Shown here: positions 26,636-36,053 of the stretch, piece by piece | Position numbering within the stretch: position 1 is the first letter of the stretch | How the letters are laid out: every line of letters begins with the position of its first letter | DNA from: CAXSBA01 sp965277105 | GTDB lineage: Bacteria; Spirochaetota; UBA12135; COTS27; CAXSBA01 | Direction: 5' to 3' | NCBI GenBank assembly: GCA_965277105.1 | Contig: OZ255710.1 | Coordinates: 1,178,001 to 1,242,000, forward strand | DNA: 64,000 nucleotides | Program-made: the position numbers and the translations under genes | Notes under the pieces: model-generated | Database searches by the model: none | What the model was told of the DNA's origin: nothing | The model's input: the letters and a program-made list of their open reading frames with translations, nothing else

Positions 26636-27775
26636 TTGACGAAAAAAATTACTGTTGGGATTAACGGTACGGTTTTTAAAAATCCAGTTACTGGAGTAGC
26701 GAAGAGATTAATCTATTTAATTTTAGCAACCAAAAAAAAAAATCCCTTTATTGATTTCATTATTTTCTCTCCTTATCCTTTTTTTGTTGAAGAACTAAAA
26801 AAAATTCCCAGAGTAATCAAAAAAAATATCCTAGGAGAATGGTGCTGGATTCATTTCACTCTCCCTCGTCTTTTAGCAAAAAAACAGGTGGCTATTTTTG
26901 ATTCTATTTGGGGGGGCGGAATTCCGTTTATCTCACCTGCTAAAAGGAGTTATTCTATAGTAGTTACTTATCATGACTTTATCCCATCAGATAAGTTACA
27001 AGAAAAAAATACTTTTTTTGCTTCTTTAATTATTGCTTTTTTAAACAAGCGAATCCAAAAAAATCTCGAAGCAGCTGACAAAGTAATTTTGGTGGCCCCC
27101 GATGTTTTAAGGAAATTAAATTTCTATTTCAAACATTTACCACCTAAAACTTTAACTGGGATAAAAAATAAAGTTGTTATTTCCCCTAATGGGATTGACT
27201 CTCTAGCTCCACCCCAAAAAACTGAAATGGTAAAAGTAAGAGGCAAAGCAATAAAAAATTATTTTCTCTATGTAGGAGGCTTCAACTCTAGGAAAAATGT
27301 CCCTACTCTTATAAAGGCCTATAAAAGTTACGCAACAAAAACCACTAAGCCAGTAACCTTAATCTTAGTCGGTAAAGAAAATACTTTTTTTCAAAAAGCA
27401 ATTTATCCACAGATTAAAAATCAAAAAAATATTATCAGCCTAGGGTACCTCTTAGAAAAAGAATTAATGACTTTTTATCAAAAAGCTAAACTGCTTTTTT
27501 ACCCTTCCCTTAAAGAAGGTTTTGGTATGCCTCCTTTAGAAGCACTGGCTAATAACTGCCCCGCAGTAGTTGATCACAACTTACCTTTAAACGATTGGAA
27601 ATTAAAAGGCCTCCATCCAGTTGATATGAAAAATCCTAACGAAATTACCGATTTTATGCTAGGCAAAAAAAAAATAGAACAGCCTCAAAAAAGTCAATTA
27701 AATGAATTTAAATGGGATAACATTGCTAAAAAATATTATCAAGAAGTTTATCTTCCTTTGAGTAAAAAAGAGTAA
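26636..27775 (+). CDS. Family 4 glycosyltransferase
   Basis: A 379-residue GT-B fold enzyme. The N-terminal domain begins GINGTVFKNPVTGVAKRL. The C-terminal domain has FLYVGGFNSRKNVPTLIKAY and the donor-binding block LKEGFGMPPLEALANNCPAVV, typical of mannosyltransferase-like GT4 enzymes. The start is TTG at 26636, with no obvious ribosome site; it follows leuD closely, so coupling is likely. Substrates are unknown. Surface polysaccharide synthesis is the usual role. Confidence 0.87.
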   Translation: MTKKITVGINGTVFKNPVTGVAKRLIYLILATKKKNPFIDFIIFSPYPFFVEELKKIPRVIKKNILGEWCWIHFTLPRLLAKKQVAIFDSIWGGGIPFISPAKRSYSIVVTYHDFIPSDKLQEKNTFFASLIIAFLNKRIQKNLEAADKVILVAPDVLRKLNFYFKHLPPKTLTGIKNKVVISPNGIDSLAPPQKTEMVKVRGKAIKNYFLYVGGFNSRKNVPTLIKAYKSYATKTTKPVTLILVGKENTFFQKAIYPQIKNQKNIISLGYLLEKELMTFYQKAKLLFYPSLKEGFGMPPLEALANNCPAVVDHNLPLNDWKLKGLHPVDMKNPNEITDFMLGKKKIEQPQKSQLNEFKWDNIAKKYYQEVYLPLSKKE

Positions 27776-27921
27776 TATTACCCTATAAATTTTTATCTAT
27801 TTTCCAAAATAAAAACAACTCAATGCTATAATAATAGCGTTGATTATACGAAGTTTGTTTAAAGTTCTTCAATAAGCAAAATTTACTCATTTTTTTAGTT
27901 TAAAAAACACGGACTTTCATC

Positions 27922-29037
27922 ATGTTTCATACTATTTTAGAAAAAAATAACTGGTCTGACATAGAGAAAAAAATAAATTCTATCACCACTAAAGAAGTAG
28001 AAAACTCCTTGAAACAAGTGGGCCAAGCTAGCGTAAACGATTTTTTATGTTTTATTTCCCCAGCTGCCGAGCCTCTTTTAGACGAAATGGCAAGTATAAG
28101 TTTTGCTTTGACTAGAAAAAGATTTGGTAATAACATTAATTTATTCACCCCACTCTATCTTTCTAATGAATGTAATAATATCTGCACCTATTGTGGGTTT
28201 AGTTATAATAACCAAGTCCCGAGAAAAACGCTTACTCATAGTGAGATTATTCAAGAAATTAAAGCGATAAAAAAAAACAACTTTGATAATATTTTGTTAC
28301 TCACCGGAGAACATAATCAAAAAATAGGCATAAAATATTTTCGCGAAGTTTTACCCTTATTTAAAAAGCATTTTAACTTTGTTGCCTTAGAAGTGCAACC
28401 GTTAAATGAAGAAGAGTATAAAGAACTTATTAGCTTAGGATTAGATGCGGTTTATGTTTATCAAGAAACTTATAATCAAAAAAGTTATAAATTATTTCAC
28501 CCTCGAGGTAAAAAATCGAACTTTGCTTATCGTTTAGCCACTCCCGAAAGATTAGGAAATCAAAAAATCCATAAAATTGGATTAGGGATTTTACTAGGAC
28601 TTGCCAACTGGCGAGTGGATAGTTTTTATTGCGCTCTTCATTTAGATTTTTTAAAAAGAAAATATTGGCAAACCCAATTTTCGATTTCTTTCCCTCGTTT
28701 ACGTCCAGCTAGTAATGTTAAAAATCAGTATTTAGAAGTAAGTGAAAAAAATCTACTACAATTAATTATTGCTTACCGACTATTCGATGAAAATCTAGAT
28801 TTAAGTTTATCAACAAGAGAAAGTCCTGCTTTTCGAGATAAAACAATTCCTCTAGGTATTACCACTATTAGTGCCGGGAGCAAAACTAACCCTGGAGGAT
28901 ACGCTAATCAAGAAGAAAAGTCTTTAAAGCAATTTGAAATTTCTGATGAAAGATCTCCAAGCACTATAGCCAATATGTTGAAGCAAAAAAAGCTAGAACC
29001 AGTTTGGAAGGATTGGGATAAGCATTTTTCTTTTTAA
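27922..29037 (+). CDS. thiH: 2-iminoacetate synthase (tyrosine lyase), radical SAM
   Basis: ThiH splits tyrosine to give dehydroglycine for the thiamine thiazole ring. The 371 residues include the radical-SAM cluster CNNICTYC, after a typical ThiH opening. LLTGEHNQ, ALEVQPL, the VYQETYN block, and GILLGLANWRVD follow. The end has ISFPRLRPA and SAGSKTNPGGY. The length fits ThiH rather than the longer HydG. No other thiamine gene and no TPP riboswitch signature is nearby. A TATAAT-like box lies near 27826. Confidence 0.9.
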   Translation: MFHTILEKNNWSDIEKKINSITTKEVENSLKQVGQASVNDFLCFISPAAEPLLDEMASISFALTRKRFGNNINLFTPLYLSNECNNICTYCGFSYNNQVPRKTLTHSEIIQEIKAIKKNNFDNILLLTGEHNQKIGIKYFREVLPLFKKHFNFVALEVQPLNEEEYKELISLGLDAVYVYQETYNQKSYKLFHPRGKKSNFAYRLATPERLGNQKIHKIGLGILLGLANWRVDSFYCALHLDFLKRKYWQTQFSISFPRLRPASNVKNQYLEVSEKNLLQLIIAYRLFDENLDLSLSTRESPAFRDKTIPLGITTISAGSKTNPGGYANQEEKSLKQFEISDERSPSTIANMLKQKKLEPVWKDWDKHFSF

Positions 29038-29062
29038 AGAATTACTTATTCTTCTCTAAAAA

Positions 29063-29953
29063 ATGAAAGAAAAAATAAAGAAAATAATTCTAGGAGACAC
29101 TTTATTAATTTTAGTGGCCATTATTTGGGGAACTACTTTTATAGCCCAAAAGGTTGCTATGGCTGAAATGAGCCCTTTTTATTTTAACGGGATAAGATTC
29201 CTATTAGGCGCTGGTTTTTTACTATTTTTATTTTTATTCAATTATAGAAAAACTCCTCTAAATAAAAAAGAAATAAAAAAAAGTTTTTCTTTCGGAATGC
29301 TGGCCGGATTAATCTTAACAGTAGCAGCCCTCCTCCAACAAATTGGCCTAGTGTATACTACTTCCACCAAAGCTGGTTTTATCACTGGATTTTATGTGAT
29401 TTTCACCCCTATCCTTGCTTGGTTTTTTGCCGAAAAACCTAAAATAGAAATTTGGATTTCTGCTGTTATTCTACTCATTGGTTTTTATCTTTTAAGCATC
29501 CAAGAAACTTCTTCCCTAGAATTAGGAGATAGCCTACAGTTGTTAGGTGCTTTTTTTTGGGCTTGGCATATTATTATTATAGCTAGGGTTATTAAAAAAA
29601 TAAATATTATAATATTTTCTTTTACTCAATTTTTCATCACCGGAGTAATTAGCCTAATAATTGCTTTTCTTAACCAAGACCCTATTAGCTGGCAAATTAT
29701 TGGCAATAACTCGGGAGAACTTCTTTACGCAGGTATTTTATCAGTAGGAATTGCTTACACCCTGCAAGTTTTTGGGCAAAGAATAACCCCCCCTTCTCAT
29801 GTCGCCATTATTTTAAGTTTTGAAGCAGTGATTGCGGGCATAGCGGGGGCTGTTTTTCTTCAAGAAAAATTAAGTTTTAATCAGTATTTAGGGTGCCTTT
29901 TGATTTTTTTAGGGATACTATTTTCCCAATGGGTGCAGGTTCTTCGTAAATAA
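29063..29953 (+). CDS. EamA/DMT-family transporter
   Basis: A 296-residue inner-membrane protein with about ten helices, made of two EamA repeats. The first starts LLILVAIIWGTTFIAQKVAM, and the second carries the Ser/Ile-rich helix block. The motif PFYFNGIRFLLGAG follows the first helix, and ILSFEAVIAGIAGAVFLQE lies in the ninth, as in drug/metabolite exporters. It sits 25 bp after thiH. The substrate is not predictable; an amino-acid or metabolite exporter is typical. Confidence 0.88.
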   Translation: MKEKIKKIILGDTLLILVAIIWGTTFIAQKVAMAEMSPFYFNGIRFLLGAGFLLFLFLFNYRKTPLNKKEIKKSFSFGMLAGLILTVAALLQQIGLVYTTSTKAGFITGFYVIFTPILAWFFAEKPKIEIWISAVILLIGFYLLSIQETSSLELGDSLQLLGAFFWAWHIIIIARVIKKINIIIFSFTQFFITGVISLIIAFLNQDPISWQIIGNNSGELLYAGILSVGIAYTLQVFGQRITPPSHVAIILSFEAVIAGIAGAVFLQEKLSFNQYLGCLLIFLGILFSQWVQVLRK

Positions 29954-30001
29954 AATAATTTTAATATTATAATAATTTATTCTTAATCTATAACTTTAAT
30001 A

Positions 30002-30916
30002 ATGAATTTTTTTTTTCTTGTAGCTATTAGTTTGGCGCTAATTTTTTCTCCCTTAAAAGCTCAAACTTATTTTTCCGATACCAGGGTAATTACTTTTATT
30101 AAAGAAATTGCCAAGAAAAATAATTTGCCGTTTAAGGAAAATATTAATTTATTTAAGCAGGTAAAAAAAAAAAATCCTATAAAAAAAAAAATTATTCAAA
30201 ACACCTTAACCCCAGCAGAGAAAACTTTAAGTTGGCAAGATTATTATGATCGACTGGTTAATCAAAGAAAAATTTTAAACGGGGTAGCTTTTTGGGAAAA
30301 ATATCAAAGCATTTTAGAAAAAGCAGAAAAAAAGTTCAACGTTCCTATAAAAATTATTGTAGCAACTATTGGCTTAGAAAGTTCTTATGGAAAAAATTTA
30401 GGGAAATTTGATGTTTTCCCCACCTTAGTTTGGCTAGCTTTTGATGGGGAAAGAAGGAAAAAGTTTTATCTCAAACAACTGGAATACCTCTTAATTTTAC
30501 GCAATGAAGATAAGTGGTTTAAAGAAAATTTTTTTACCATTAAAAGTTCATACAGTGGGGCTATGGGTTGGGGACAGTTTATCCCCCAGAGTTACAAAAA
30601 CTTTTCGATTGATTTTAACAACGACGGCAATAAAAATTTAATTACCGATCAAGAAGATGCTATTGGGAGCGTTGCTTATTATTATCAGAAAGTGCAGTGG
30701 AAAAAAAATGGCAAGGTCGCTACTTTGCTTGCTTCTCCCGCTCAAGAAAAAAAAAATATTTTAGTTTATTCTTATAATAAGAAAAAGCAATACTGGAAAA
30801 CTCACCATAATTTTAAAGTAATTAAACGGTACAACAACAATGATTTTTACGCTTTAACCGTTCATCTTTTAGCAAATGAAATTGCTAAGGTTTATCAAAA
30901 AAACAAGAAACCCTAA
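30002..30916 (+). CDS. MltB-like lytic murein transglycosylase
   Basis: This 304-residue secreted enzyme would cleave peptidoglycan glycan strands. It has an N-terminal signal peptide (to about residue 20, SPLKA). The SLT/MltB domain shows ATIGLESSYGKNLGKFDVFPTL with the catalytic Glu in LESSYG. MGWGQFIPQSYKNFSIDFN and NDGNKNLITDQEDAIGSVAYY, typical of the MltB family, follow. No lipobox is visible, so it is probably soluble in the periplasm. It converges on avtA with only 5 bp between stops. Confidence 0.9.
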   Translation: MNFFFLVAISLALIFSPLKAQTYFSDTRVITFIKEIAKKNNLPFKENINLFKQVKKKNPIKKKIIQNTLTPAEKTLSWQDYYDRLVNQRKILNGVAFWEKYQSILEKAEKKFNVPIKIIVATIGLESSYGKNLGKFDVFPTLVWLAFDGERRKKFYLKQLEYLLILRNEDKWFKENFFTIKSSYSGAMGWGQFIPQSYKNFSIDFNNDGNKNLITDQEDAIGSVAYYYQKVQWKKNGKVATLLASPAQEKKNILVYSYNKKKQYWKTHHNFKVIKRYNNNDFYALTVHLLANEIAKVYQKNKKP

Positions 30917-30921
30917 AAAAA

Positions 30922-32178
30922 TTACTTTAAATATTTTTTAACTGTGTTAATAATAATGGTAAGTCCTTTAGCCATGGTTTTTTCATCTACTCCCGAGTGA
31001 ACTCGAATGCATTCTTTAGTATGGGCTATTTTTTTAGGAGCATGATAAAAAAAATACTCCCCGGGAATGATAATAACTTTTTGTTTTTTAAGGATCTCGT
31101 AAAGCTCTAAAGTTGAAATCCTAAGCCCTTTAAACCAAAGCCACAGAAAAAAACTCCCTTCAACTTGATGAGCATAAATTGGGAGATCTCCTCGATTTTT
31201 CTTTAAAAAATTAATAGCGAAATCTTTTTTTTTTTGATAAAAAGGAACTATTTTTTTGTTGCTTAACTGATCAATTTTCTTTTTTTTAAATAATTCTTCT
31301 AATAAACCAATAGCAAGATTAGTAGGTGAAAGATTAGCAATTGCATTGTAAGCCGATAATAAATTCCCGACTTCTTCTCGAGCAATAATTCCTCCAACTC
31401 TAATTCCGGGAAGGCCGATTTTGGAAAAACTAAAAGTATAAATGATATTCTCATCCCAATGCGGTTTAGTTTTTTTATAAACCACATTAGGGAAAGGGAA
31501 GCCATAAGCATTATCAATGATAAGCGGAATATTATTTTCTTTAGCTAGCCCGTAAAGCTTAGTAAACTCTTCATCACTAACCACATTCCCCGAAGGATTA
31601 CAAGGCTTGGAAAAAGCAATAGCGGCGATGCTACTAGTCATTTTTATTTTACTAAAATCAATAGAATATTTGAAAAAAAAATCATCCTGCATAGTAATAA
31701 TGGGAAGGTAACTTACAAAACTTTTATCTGATAAAAAAACATCTTCATAGCCAATGTATTCGGGCATTAAAGGAAATAAAATTTTCTTGCGCTTGGCACC
31801 AAAATACCCACTAAAAAGATTGAACAAAATGAAAAAGGAATTTTGACTGCCATTGGTCAGAGTAATATTCTCCGGCTTAACCTTTTTATTAAACAAAGCA
31901 GAAAAATAATTAGCTAATGTTTTTCTAAAATTTTCATTGCCTTGCGGGGTGGCGTATTTAAAGGGGAATTCATCAAAATAATTTTTTTTAGCCGTTAAGG
32001 TTTTAAAGGTTTCATAAAAATAATTATTCACCTCTTTGATGTGCGAAGGGCTTCCTCCCCCTAGCATAATAAAGTCCTGGGGATTTAATTTCCCTAAATC
32101 GTTCATGAGTTGGAGTATACCAGACTCTTTTTGAAATTTACTAGCAAAGGTGGAATAATTCCAAGTTGATTTAGTCAT
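30922..32178 (-). CDS. avtA: Valine-pyruvate aminotransferase
   Basis: A 418-residue fold-type I PLP enzyme that makes valine and alanine from pyruvate and branched keto acids. It resembles E. coli AvtA over its length. Landmarks are IMLGGGSPSHI, NITLTNGSQNSFFILFNLF, LFPLMPEYIGY, CNPSGNV, LIIDNAYGFPFP and the PLP lysine in SFSKIGLPGIRVG. Branched-chain amino acid synthesis fits the nearby leuCD. The two CAT-anticodon tRNAs lie upstream on the same strand. Confidence 0.88.
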   Translation of the reverse strand: MTKSTWNYSTFASKFQKESGILQLMNDLGKLNPQDFIMLGGGSPSHIKEVNNYFYETFKTLTAKKNYFDEFPFKYATPQGNENFRKTLANYFSALFNKKVKPENITLTNGSQNSFFILFNLFSGYFGAKRKKILFPLMPEYIGYEDVFLSDKSFVSYLPIITMQDDFFFKYSIDFSKIKMTSSIAAIAFSKPCNPSGNVVSDEEFTKLYGLAKENNIPLIIDNAYGFPFPNVVYKKTKPHWDENIIYTFSFSKIGLPGIRVGGIIAREEVGNLLSAYNAIANLSPTNLAIGLLEELFKKKKIDQLSNKKIVPFYQKKKDFAINFLKKNRGDLPIYAHQVEGSFFLWLWFKGLRISTLELYEILKKQKVIIIPGEYFFYHAPKKIAHTKECIRVHSGVDEKTMAKGLTIIINTVKKYLK

Positions 32179-32291
32179 AGTGAAATTATACTATTAAGTC
32201 ATTTTAAACTAAAAACTAATGAAGTTTAAAAGTGATAAATATGGAAAGTAAAAGGAGTAAAAACAAAAGATAAGCTTAGAATCAAAAAAAG

Positions 32292-32365
32292 TAGCGACGC
32301 AGGGAGTTGAACCCTGGACCCACGGATTATGATTCCGTTGCTCTAACCAACTGAGCTACGTCGCT
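32292..32365 (-). tRNA. tRNA with CAT anticodon (elongator Met, or lysidine Ile)
   Basis: A 74-nt class I tRNA on the minus strand. It has the acceptor pair AGCGACG/CGTCGCT, the D arm GTAGCTCAGTTGGTTAGAGC, and the loop ATCATAA with anticodon CAT (32329-32331). The T arm contains GGTTCAACTCC. The discriminator is A, CCA is not encoded, and a T-run follows. Elongator Met is preferred; an Ile tRNA modified to lysidine cannot be excluded by eye. Confidence 0.92.
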
Positions 32366-32385
32366 GAATAAAACGACAAAAAAAA

Positions 32386-32458
32386 TAGCGGGATCAGGAC
32401 TTGAACCTGAGACCTTCGGGTTATGAGCCCGATGAGATACCAACTTCTCCATCCCGCG
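32386..32458 (-). tRNA. Initiator tRNA-fMet (CAT)
   Basis: A 73-nt tRNA on the minus strand with anticodon CAT. It has the three G-C pairs in the anticodon stem (GGG/CCC around CTCATAA) that mark initiators. The first base pair is an unpaired C1 opposite U72, where many initiators have C1 and A72. The discriminator is A and no CCA is encoded. It lies 20 bp upstream of the other CAT tRNA on the same strand, so they may be co-transcribed. Confidence 0.93.
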
Positions 32459-32541
32459 TCAATTATATTGTACCATTAATTTTATTTTAAAAAAAGAAAT
32501 TTTTCTTATTGCCTATGAAAAACCATAAAAAAAATTATTGG

Positions 32542-33042
32542 TTAAAATAAATAACTTTTAAGTAAGCTAAGAAAAAAAATAAAAACCAACCAACTAGAAA
32601 AAGAAATAAAAAATAAATTACTCACAAACCATAGGACAATTCGCCCACTATTATTATGCACTCTGGTTTTTTTAATACTGAAGTAAATTAAAACTAAATA
32701 AGCAATTAAAGAAATAAAAAAAAACAGAAAAAGACTACTCCTATCATTAGCAAAAAAGATTTTCGCTCCAGGTAAGAATAAAAAAATACTACTATTAATC
32801 AAAAGAATGTTTTTGATTTTTTTAAAGCGAATATTTAAATTTTTATTCTTTAACTCATAAACCAAGAGGGCTAGAAAAAATTTCCTTAATAAAAGAAAAG
32901 TTGCCCCATAAACGAAAAAACTAAAATAAAAAATTCCTTGATTGATAAAGCTTTGATTAAAATAAAGAAAAATAACGCTAAGAATAATAATGCTAAAAAC
33001 TTTCGAGTTACTTAAGATTTTTTTAAGAAAGAAAAAACTCAA
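32542..33042 (-). CDS. Small multi-pass membrane protein of unknown function
   Basis: A 166-residue, very hydrophobic protein with about four or five membrane helices (for example IIILSVIFLYFN, FVYGATFLLL and LFFFISLIAYLVLIYF). No enzyme motif is visible. Its ATG overlaps the end of sppA by 4 bp, so translation is probably coupled. An envelope role linked to SppA is possible but only inferred from location. Confidence 0.65.
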   Translation of the reverse strand: MSFFFLKKILSNSKVFSIIILSVIFLYFNQSFINQGIFYFSFFVYGATFLLLRKFFLALLVYELKNKNLNIRFKKIKNILLINSSIFLFLPGAKIFFANDRSSLFLFFFISLIAYLVLIYFSIKKTRVHNNSGRIVLWFVSNLFFISFSSWLVFIFFLSLLKSYLF

Positions 33043-34010
33043 TGACGATATTCCAAAATGGTTTGGCTTTTAGAAGAAACATGGTTCAACCAACTCGTAA
33101 AGCTTTGCAGTAGTGGTATTTGGTTTCCTAAATTTTCTAAAAAATTTCTTGTTGGACTTCTAAAATAAAGTTCTTCATGAGGAATCTTTAAAATTTCAGC
33201 CATTTTTTTTTCAGCAGCTATTAGGTCCCCTTGCCCATCGATAAGCCCAATATTCATAGCGTCTTCTGTATTATAAATAAGCCCGTTAGCTGCATTACTA
33301 ATTCGCTGCTCTCTTTTTTTATCGTTATCTCCTCGCCATTTTAAAACGTCATTTAAAAAAACATTATAGGAAAAATCAACTAAATTTTGCAGATGCTTTT
33401 TTTCGCTTTCTTTTAATTTTCTAGCTGGAGAAAGGATGTCTTTATATTCGCCTGATTTGATAGTATTGAAACCGATACCTAACTTTTCATAAAGCCCAGT
33501 GAAATCCGCTCCTGTAATCCTTACCCCTATAGACCCAATTAAAGCCCCATAGTTGGCAATGATCGCATCAGAAGGCAAAGCAGCATAGTAGGCGCCCGAA
33601 GCACAAATATCAATGACCGAAGTTACAATTGGTTTGCCTGCTTCGCGAAATCTTTTAAGGGCTTCATAAAGCTCTTGAGAAGCACCAACAGAGCCCCCAG
33701 GAGAATTAATCCTTAGTAAGAGGCCGGTTACTTTAGCATTTTTTCTAGCATTATCAATAATATTCACCCACTTTTTAACACCACTACTATTGACATATCC
33801 CCCTTCAAAATAATAAATAGGGCTTAATATTTCTAAATACAAAGGGCCTTTTCTTTCATTAAAAGAAAGTGATGTGGCGGTAGTCTTTATAGCAGATAGT
33901 TCTTCACTACTTTTTTTTTTGCTTCCAATATTGACAAAAGACAAAACGATTGCTATACCGGTAAAAGAAAAAAGTGCCCAAAGTAAAATATCTTTTCTCA
34001 TTGAAAACAT
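33039..34010 (-). CDS. sppA: Signal peptide peptidase, S49 family
   Basis: SppA degrades signal peptides left in the membrane. The 323 residues have an N-terminal anchor (about 8-28). The S49 core includes LLLRINSPGGSVGASQELYEA. The Ser/Lys dyad is Ser138 (ICASGAYYAALP) and Lys190 (SGEYKDILSP), a separation of 52, the same as in short SppA of Bacillus. It is a short-form enzyme with one catalytic domain. The small membrane protein follows with a 4-bp overlap. Confidence 0.93.
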   Translation of the reverse strand: MFSMRKDILLWALFSFTGIAIVLSFVNIGSKKKSSEELSAIKTTATSLSFNERKGPLYLEILSPIYYFEGGYVNSSGVKKWVNIIDNARKNAKVTGLLLRINSPGGSVGASQELYEALKRFREAGKPIVTSVIDICASGAYYAALPSDAIIANYGALIGSIGVRITGADFTGLYEKLGIGFNTIKSGEYKDILSPARKLKESEKKHLQNLVDFSYNVFLNDVLKWRGDNDKKREQRISNAANGLIYNTEDAMNIGLIDGQGDLIAAEKKMAEILKIPHEELYFRSPTRNFLENLGNQIPLLQSFTSWLNHVSSKSQTILEYRH

Positions 34011-34135
34011 TATACCATATAAATTAGAATAATTAAATTTAGAATAATTAATTTTAACTTTTTCTCAAACTATCCTCTAAATAATTTCAAATAAAGAGCG
34101 AAACAAAATTTTTTAAAAGGAATCCATTTTATACT

Positions 34136-34726
34136 ATGTTTATGTACAACCATAAAATACTCAAACAAAAAACCCTTTGGCAAAAATCACTTTTTAAGTT
34201 TGACGAAGTGGATCTAGAAATTGATACTTTTGCTGGCAAGCAAGAACAGATAACCAGGTATGAATTAAAAGCCCCTGAGGTAGTGGCGGCAGTAGTTTAT
34301 TTAGAAGACACCAAAAAAATAATCCTCGTAGAACAGTTCCGCTACTCGGCTACTTCTAAAAGTAATGGCTGGACCTTAGAAATTGTTGCCGGACTAAAAG
34401 AAAAGCATGAAGATATCGAAACCGCTTTAAAAAGAGAAGTTTTAGAAGAAACCGGTTATCAGGCAAAATCATGGCAAAAAATTTATGGTTATTTTCCTAA
34501 CATTGGCTTTACTAATCAATTCCTTCATCTTTACTTAGTTAAAAGCTCGACTAAAAATAAAATTGCCAAAGGCGGCGGAGTTCTAGAAGAAAAAGAAGAC
34601 ATAAAAGTTCATGAGCTAAGCATAAATAATATTACCGAAAAACTCCATCAAGGATTTTTTATCGATAGCAAAACGATTATTGGCTTGCAGTGGTTCCTCC
34701 TTCAGCAAAAAAACAACTTCACCTAA
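34136..34726 (+). CDS. Nudix hydrolase, ADP-ribose pyrophosphatase-like
   Basis: A 196-residue Nudix enzyme. The box GLKEKHEDIETALKREVLEE continues to TGY and fits G-x5-E-x7-RE-U-x-EE-x-G-U exactly. The upstream text IILVEQFRY and WTLEIVAGL is typical of ADP-ribose pyrophosphatases (NudF group), which split ADP-sugars to AMP and sugar phosphate. Substrate choice in Nudix proteins needs an assay. Its stop overlaps the mreD stop by 4 bases in a convergent arrangement. Confidence 0.88.
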   Translation: MFMYNHKILKQKTLWQKSLFKFDEVDLEIDTFAGKQEQITRYELKAPEVVAAVVYLEDTKKIILVEQFRYSATSKSNGWTLEIVAGLKEKHEDIETALKREVLEETGYQAKSWQKIYGYFPNIGFTNQFLHLYLVKSSTKNKIAKGGGVLEEKEDIKVHELSINNITEKLHQGFFIDSKTIIGLQWFLLQQKNNFT

Positions 34727-35226
34727 ATTTTTTTAATTTTCATAAAAGAAAGCAATTGATTAAGCACAAAATAACTAAGCAAACAAATAAGGGCATTAAT
34801 CCCATATTCATAAAAAGCTGTTTGATACATAAAGGCTAAAACGCTATTATCTCCTAAAAAAAAAAGCATTAAATTAAGCTCGATAATGGCTTTTAGTAAA
34901 AAAGTTATTACCATAAAAAATAAAAAATTATAATAAGTGAATAAGAATTGATTGTAGTAAAAAAATAAAAAACTAAAAGCTAACAAATAACTAATAAAAT
35001 AAAAACCAAAAGGAAGTAAGCTACTGATTTCTAATAAAAAAGCCGTCAAGATAATAAAAAAAACCATTTTGACTCTACTAAAAACAATAAACCCTAAAAC
35101 TAGTAGCCCGGGTAAAAAATTAGGGCGAAAACCTTCTGAGCTAACTAAAAAAGAAACGGTAGCACCTTGGAATAAAAAAACTGCGATTATTAGTGCAGCA
35201 TAACCAAAAGAAAATAAATAAGTCAA
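34723..35226 (-). CDS. mreD: Rod-shape protein MreD
   Basis: A 167-residue protein with about five membrane helices, in the mreB-mreC-mreD order. The sequence is not strongly conserved in the family, so location is the main argument. Features typical of MreD are the hydrophobic profile and a short loop with RPNFLPGLLVLGF. It would link MreC to the wall-synthesis machinery. The start overlaps the mreC stop by 4 bp. No mrdA or rodA gene is in the window. Confidence 0.82.
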   Translation of the reverse strand: MTYLFSFGYAALIIAVFLFQGATVSFLVSSEGFRPNFLPGLLVLGFIVFSRVKMVFFIILTAFLLEISSLLPFGFYFISYLLAFSFLFFYYNQFLFTYYNFLFFMVITFLLKAIIELNLMLFFLGDNSVLAFMYQTAFYEYGINALICLLSYFVLNQLLSFMKIKKI

Positions 35227-36053
35227 TTATTTTTTAATACTAAAACGTATTTCACGGTAAAAAAATTCGCTTCGGGAATAACTTCTACTTTTTGGAATAA
35301 GCCATAGTTTTTTTTAATAACGCCACTAGATTTTCCAATATAAATATCCGCTGGGTATTTTTCTCCTAACCCCGAAGTAAAAACCTCTCGACCAATCAAA
35401 TCATTTAAAGAAATATCCACATAATCAATAACCAGTGATTTAGTCAAATAACTCTTTCCCTGCAAAATGCCTTGGGCCGGAGTATCTGCTATTTTAATGG
35501 CTACTTGAGTTTTTTGGTCGAGGATGGTTTGAATAAAACTAGTTTCTGTTCCTACGCTAAGGACAAAACCAACTAAAAACCTTTTTTCTTCGTTGAAACT
35601 AATAACCGGGCTCCCATTTTTTATACCAAAATTTTTCCCTTTATCAATGGTTAACGATAGAAAGTAGTTTTGCGGATTATAAGAAACTACTTGACTAAAA
35701 ATATATTCATCTTGGGCATTAGTCATTACGCTAAGTAATTCGCGAAGCTCTTGATTTTCTTTTTGGTGATGAAGTAAATTATTAATATTATTTTTTAATA
35801 AAAAATTTTCTTCTTGTAAAAGAAGATATTGATTATTTAAGTTGTTTAATTCTTGCTGACTATTTAAAACTAATAATTTTTTGAAACCATTAATTTTTTT
35901 TTGGAATAAACCAAAAGTTTCGTTATTAAAACTTTTAAAAACAGAGTTAACCCCACCACGGGTCACGTAATTGACATACCCAATAAAGAAAAAAAAAAAA
36001 AGAAGGAAAAGAACAATAATAACTCGAATCCTTTTTTTTTTATTAAAAAACAT
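35223..36053 (-). CDS. mreC: Rod-shape protein MreC
   Basis: A 276-residue protein with one N-terminal helix (about 9-27), a coiled coil (about 55-100, NNQYLLLQEENFLLKN) and the paired beta domains of MreC (SYNPQNYFLSLTIDKGKNFG, then GSPVIS). I choose the ATG at 36053 because it overlaps the mreB stop as TAATG. A longer frame to 36128 overlaps mreB by 76 bp and looks spurious. MreC scaffolds PBP2 in the rod complex. Confidence 0.9.
   Translation of the reverse strand: MFFNKKKRIRVIIVLFLLFFFFFIGYVNYVTRGGVNSVFKSFNNETFGLFQKKINGFKKLLVLNSQQELNNLNNQYLLLQEENFLLKNNINNLLHHQKENQELRELLSVMTNAQDEYIFSQVVSYNPQNYFLSLTIDKGKNFGIKNGSPVISFNEEKRFLVGFVLSVGTETSFIQTILDQKTQVAIKIADTPAQGILQGKSYLTKSLVIDYVDISLNDLIGREVFTSGLGEKYPADIYIGKSSGVIKKNYGLFQKVEVIPEANFFTVKYVLVLKNN

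Noticed and set aside
27776..27921. TPP riboswitch before thiH
   Set aside because: No CTGAGA-type core or long paired leader is visible; only a TATAAT-like box.
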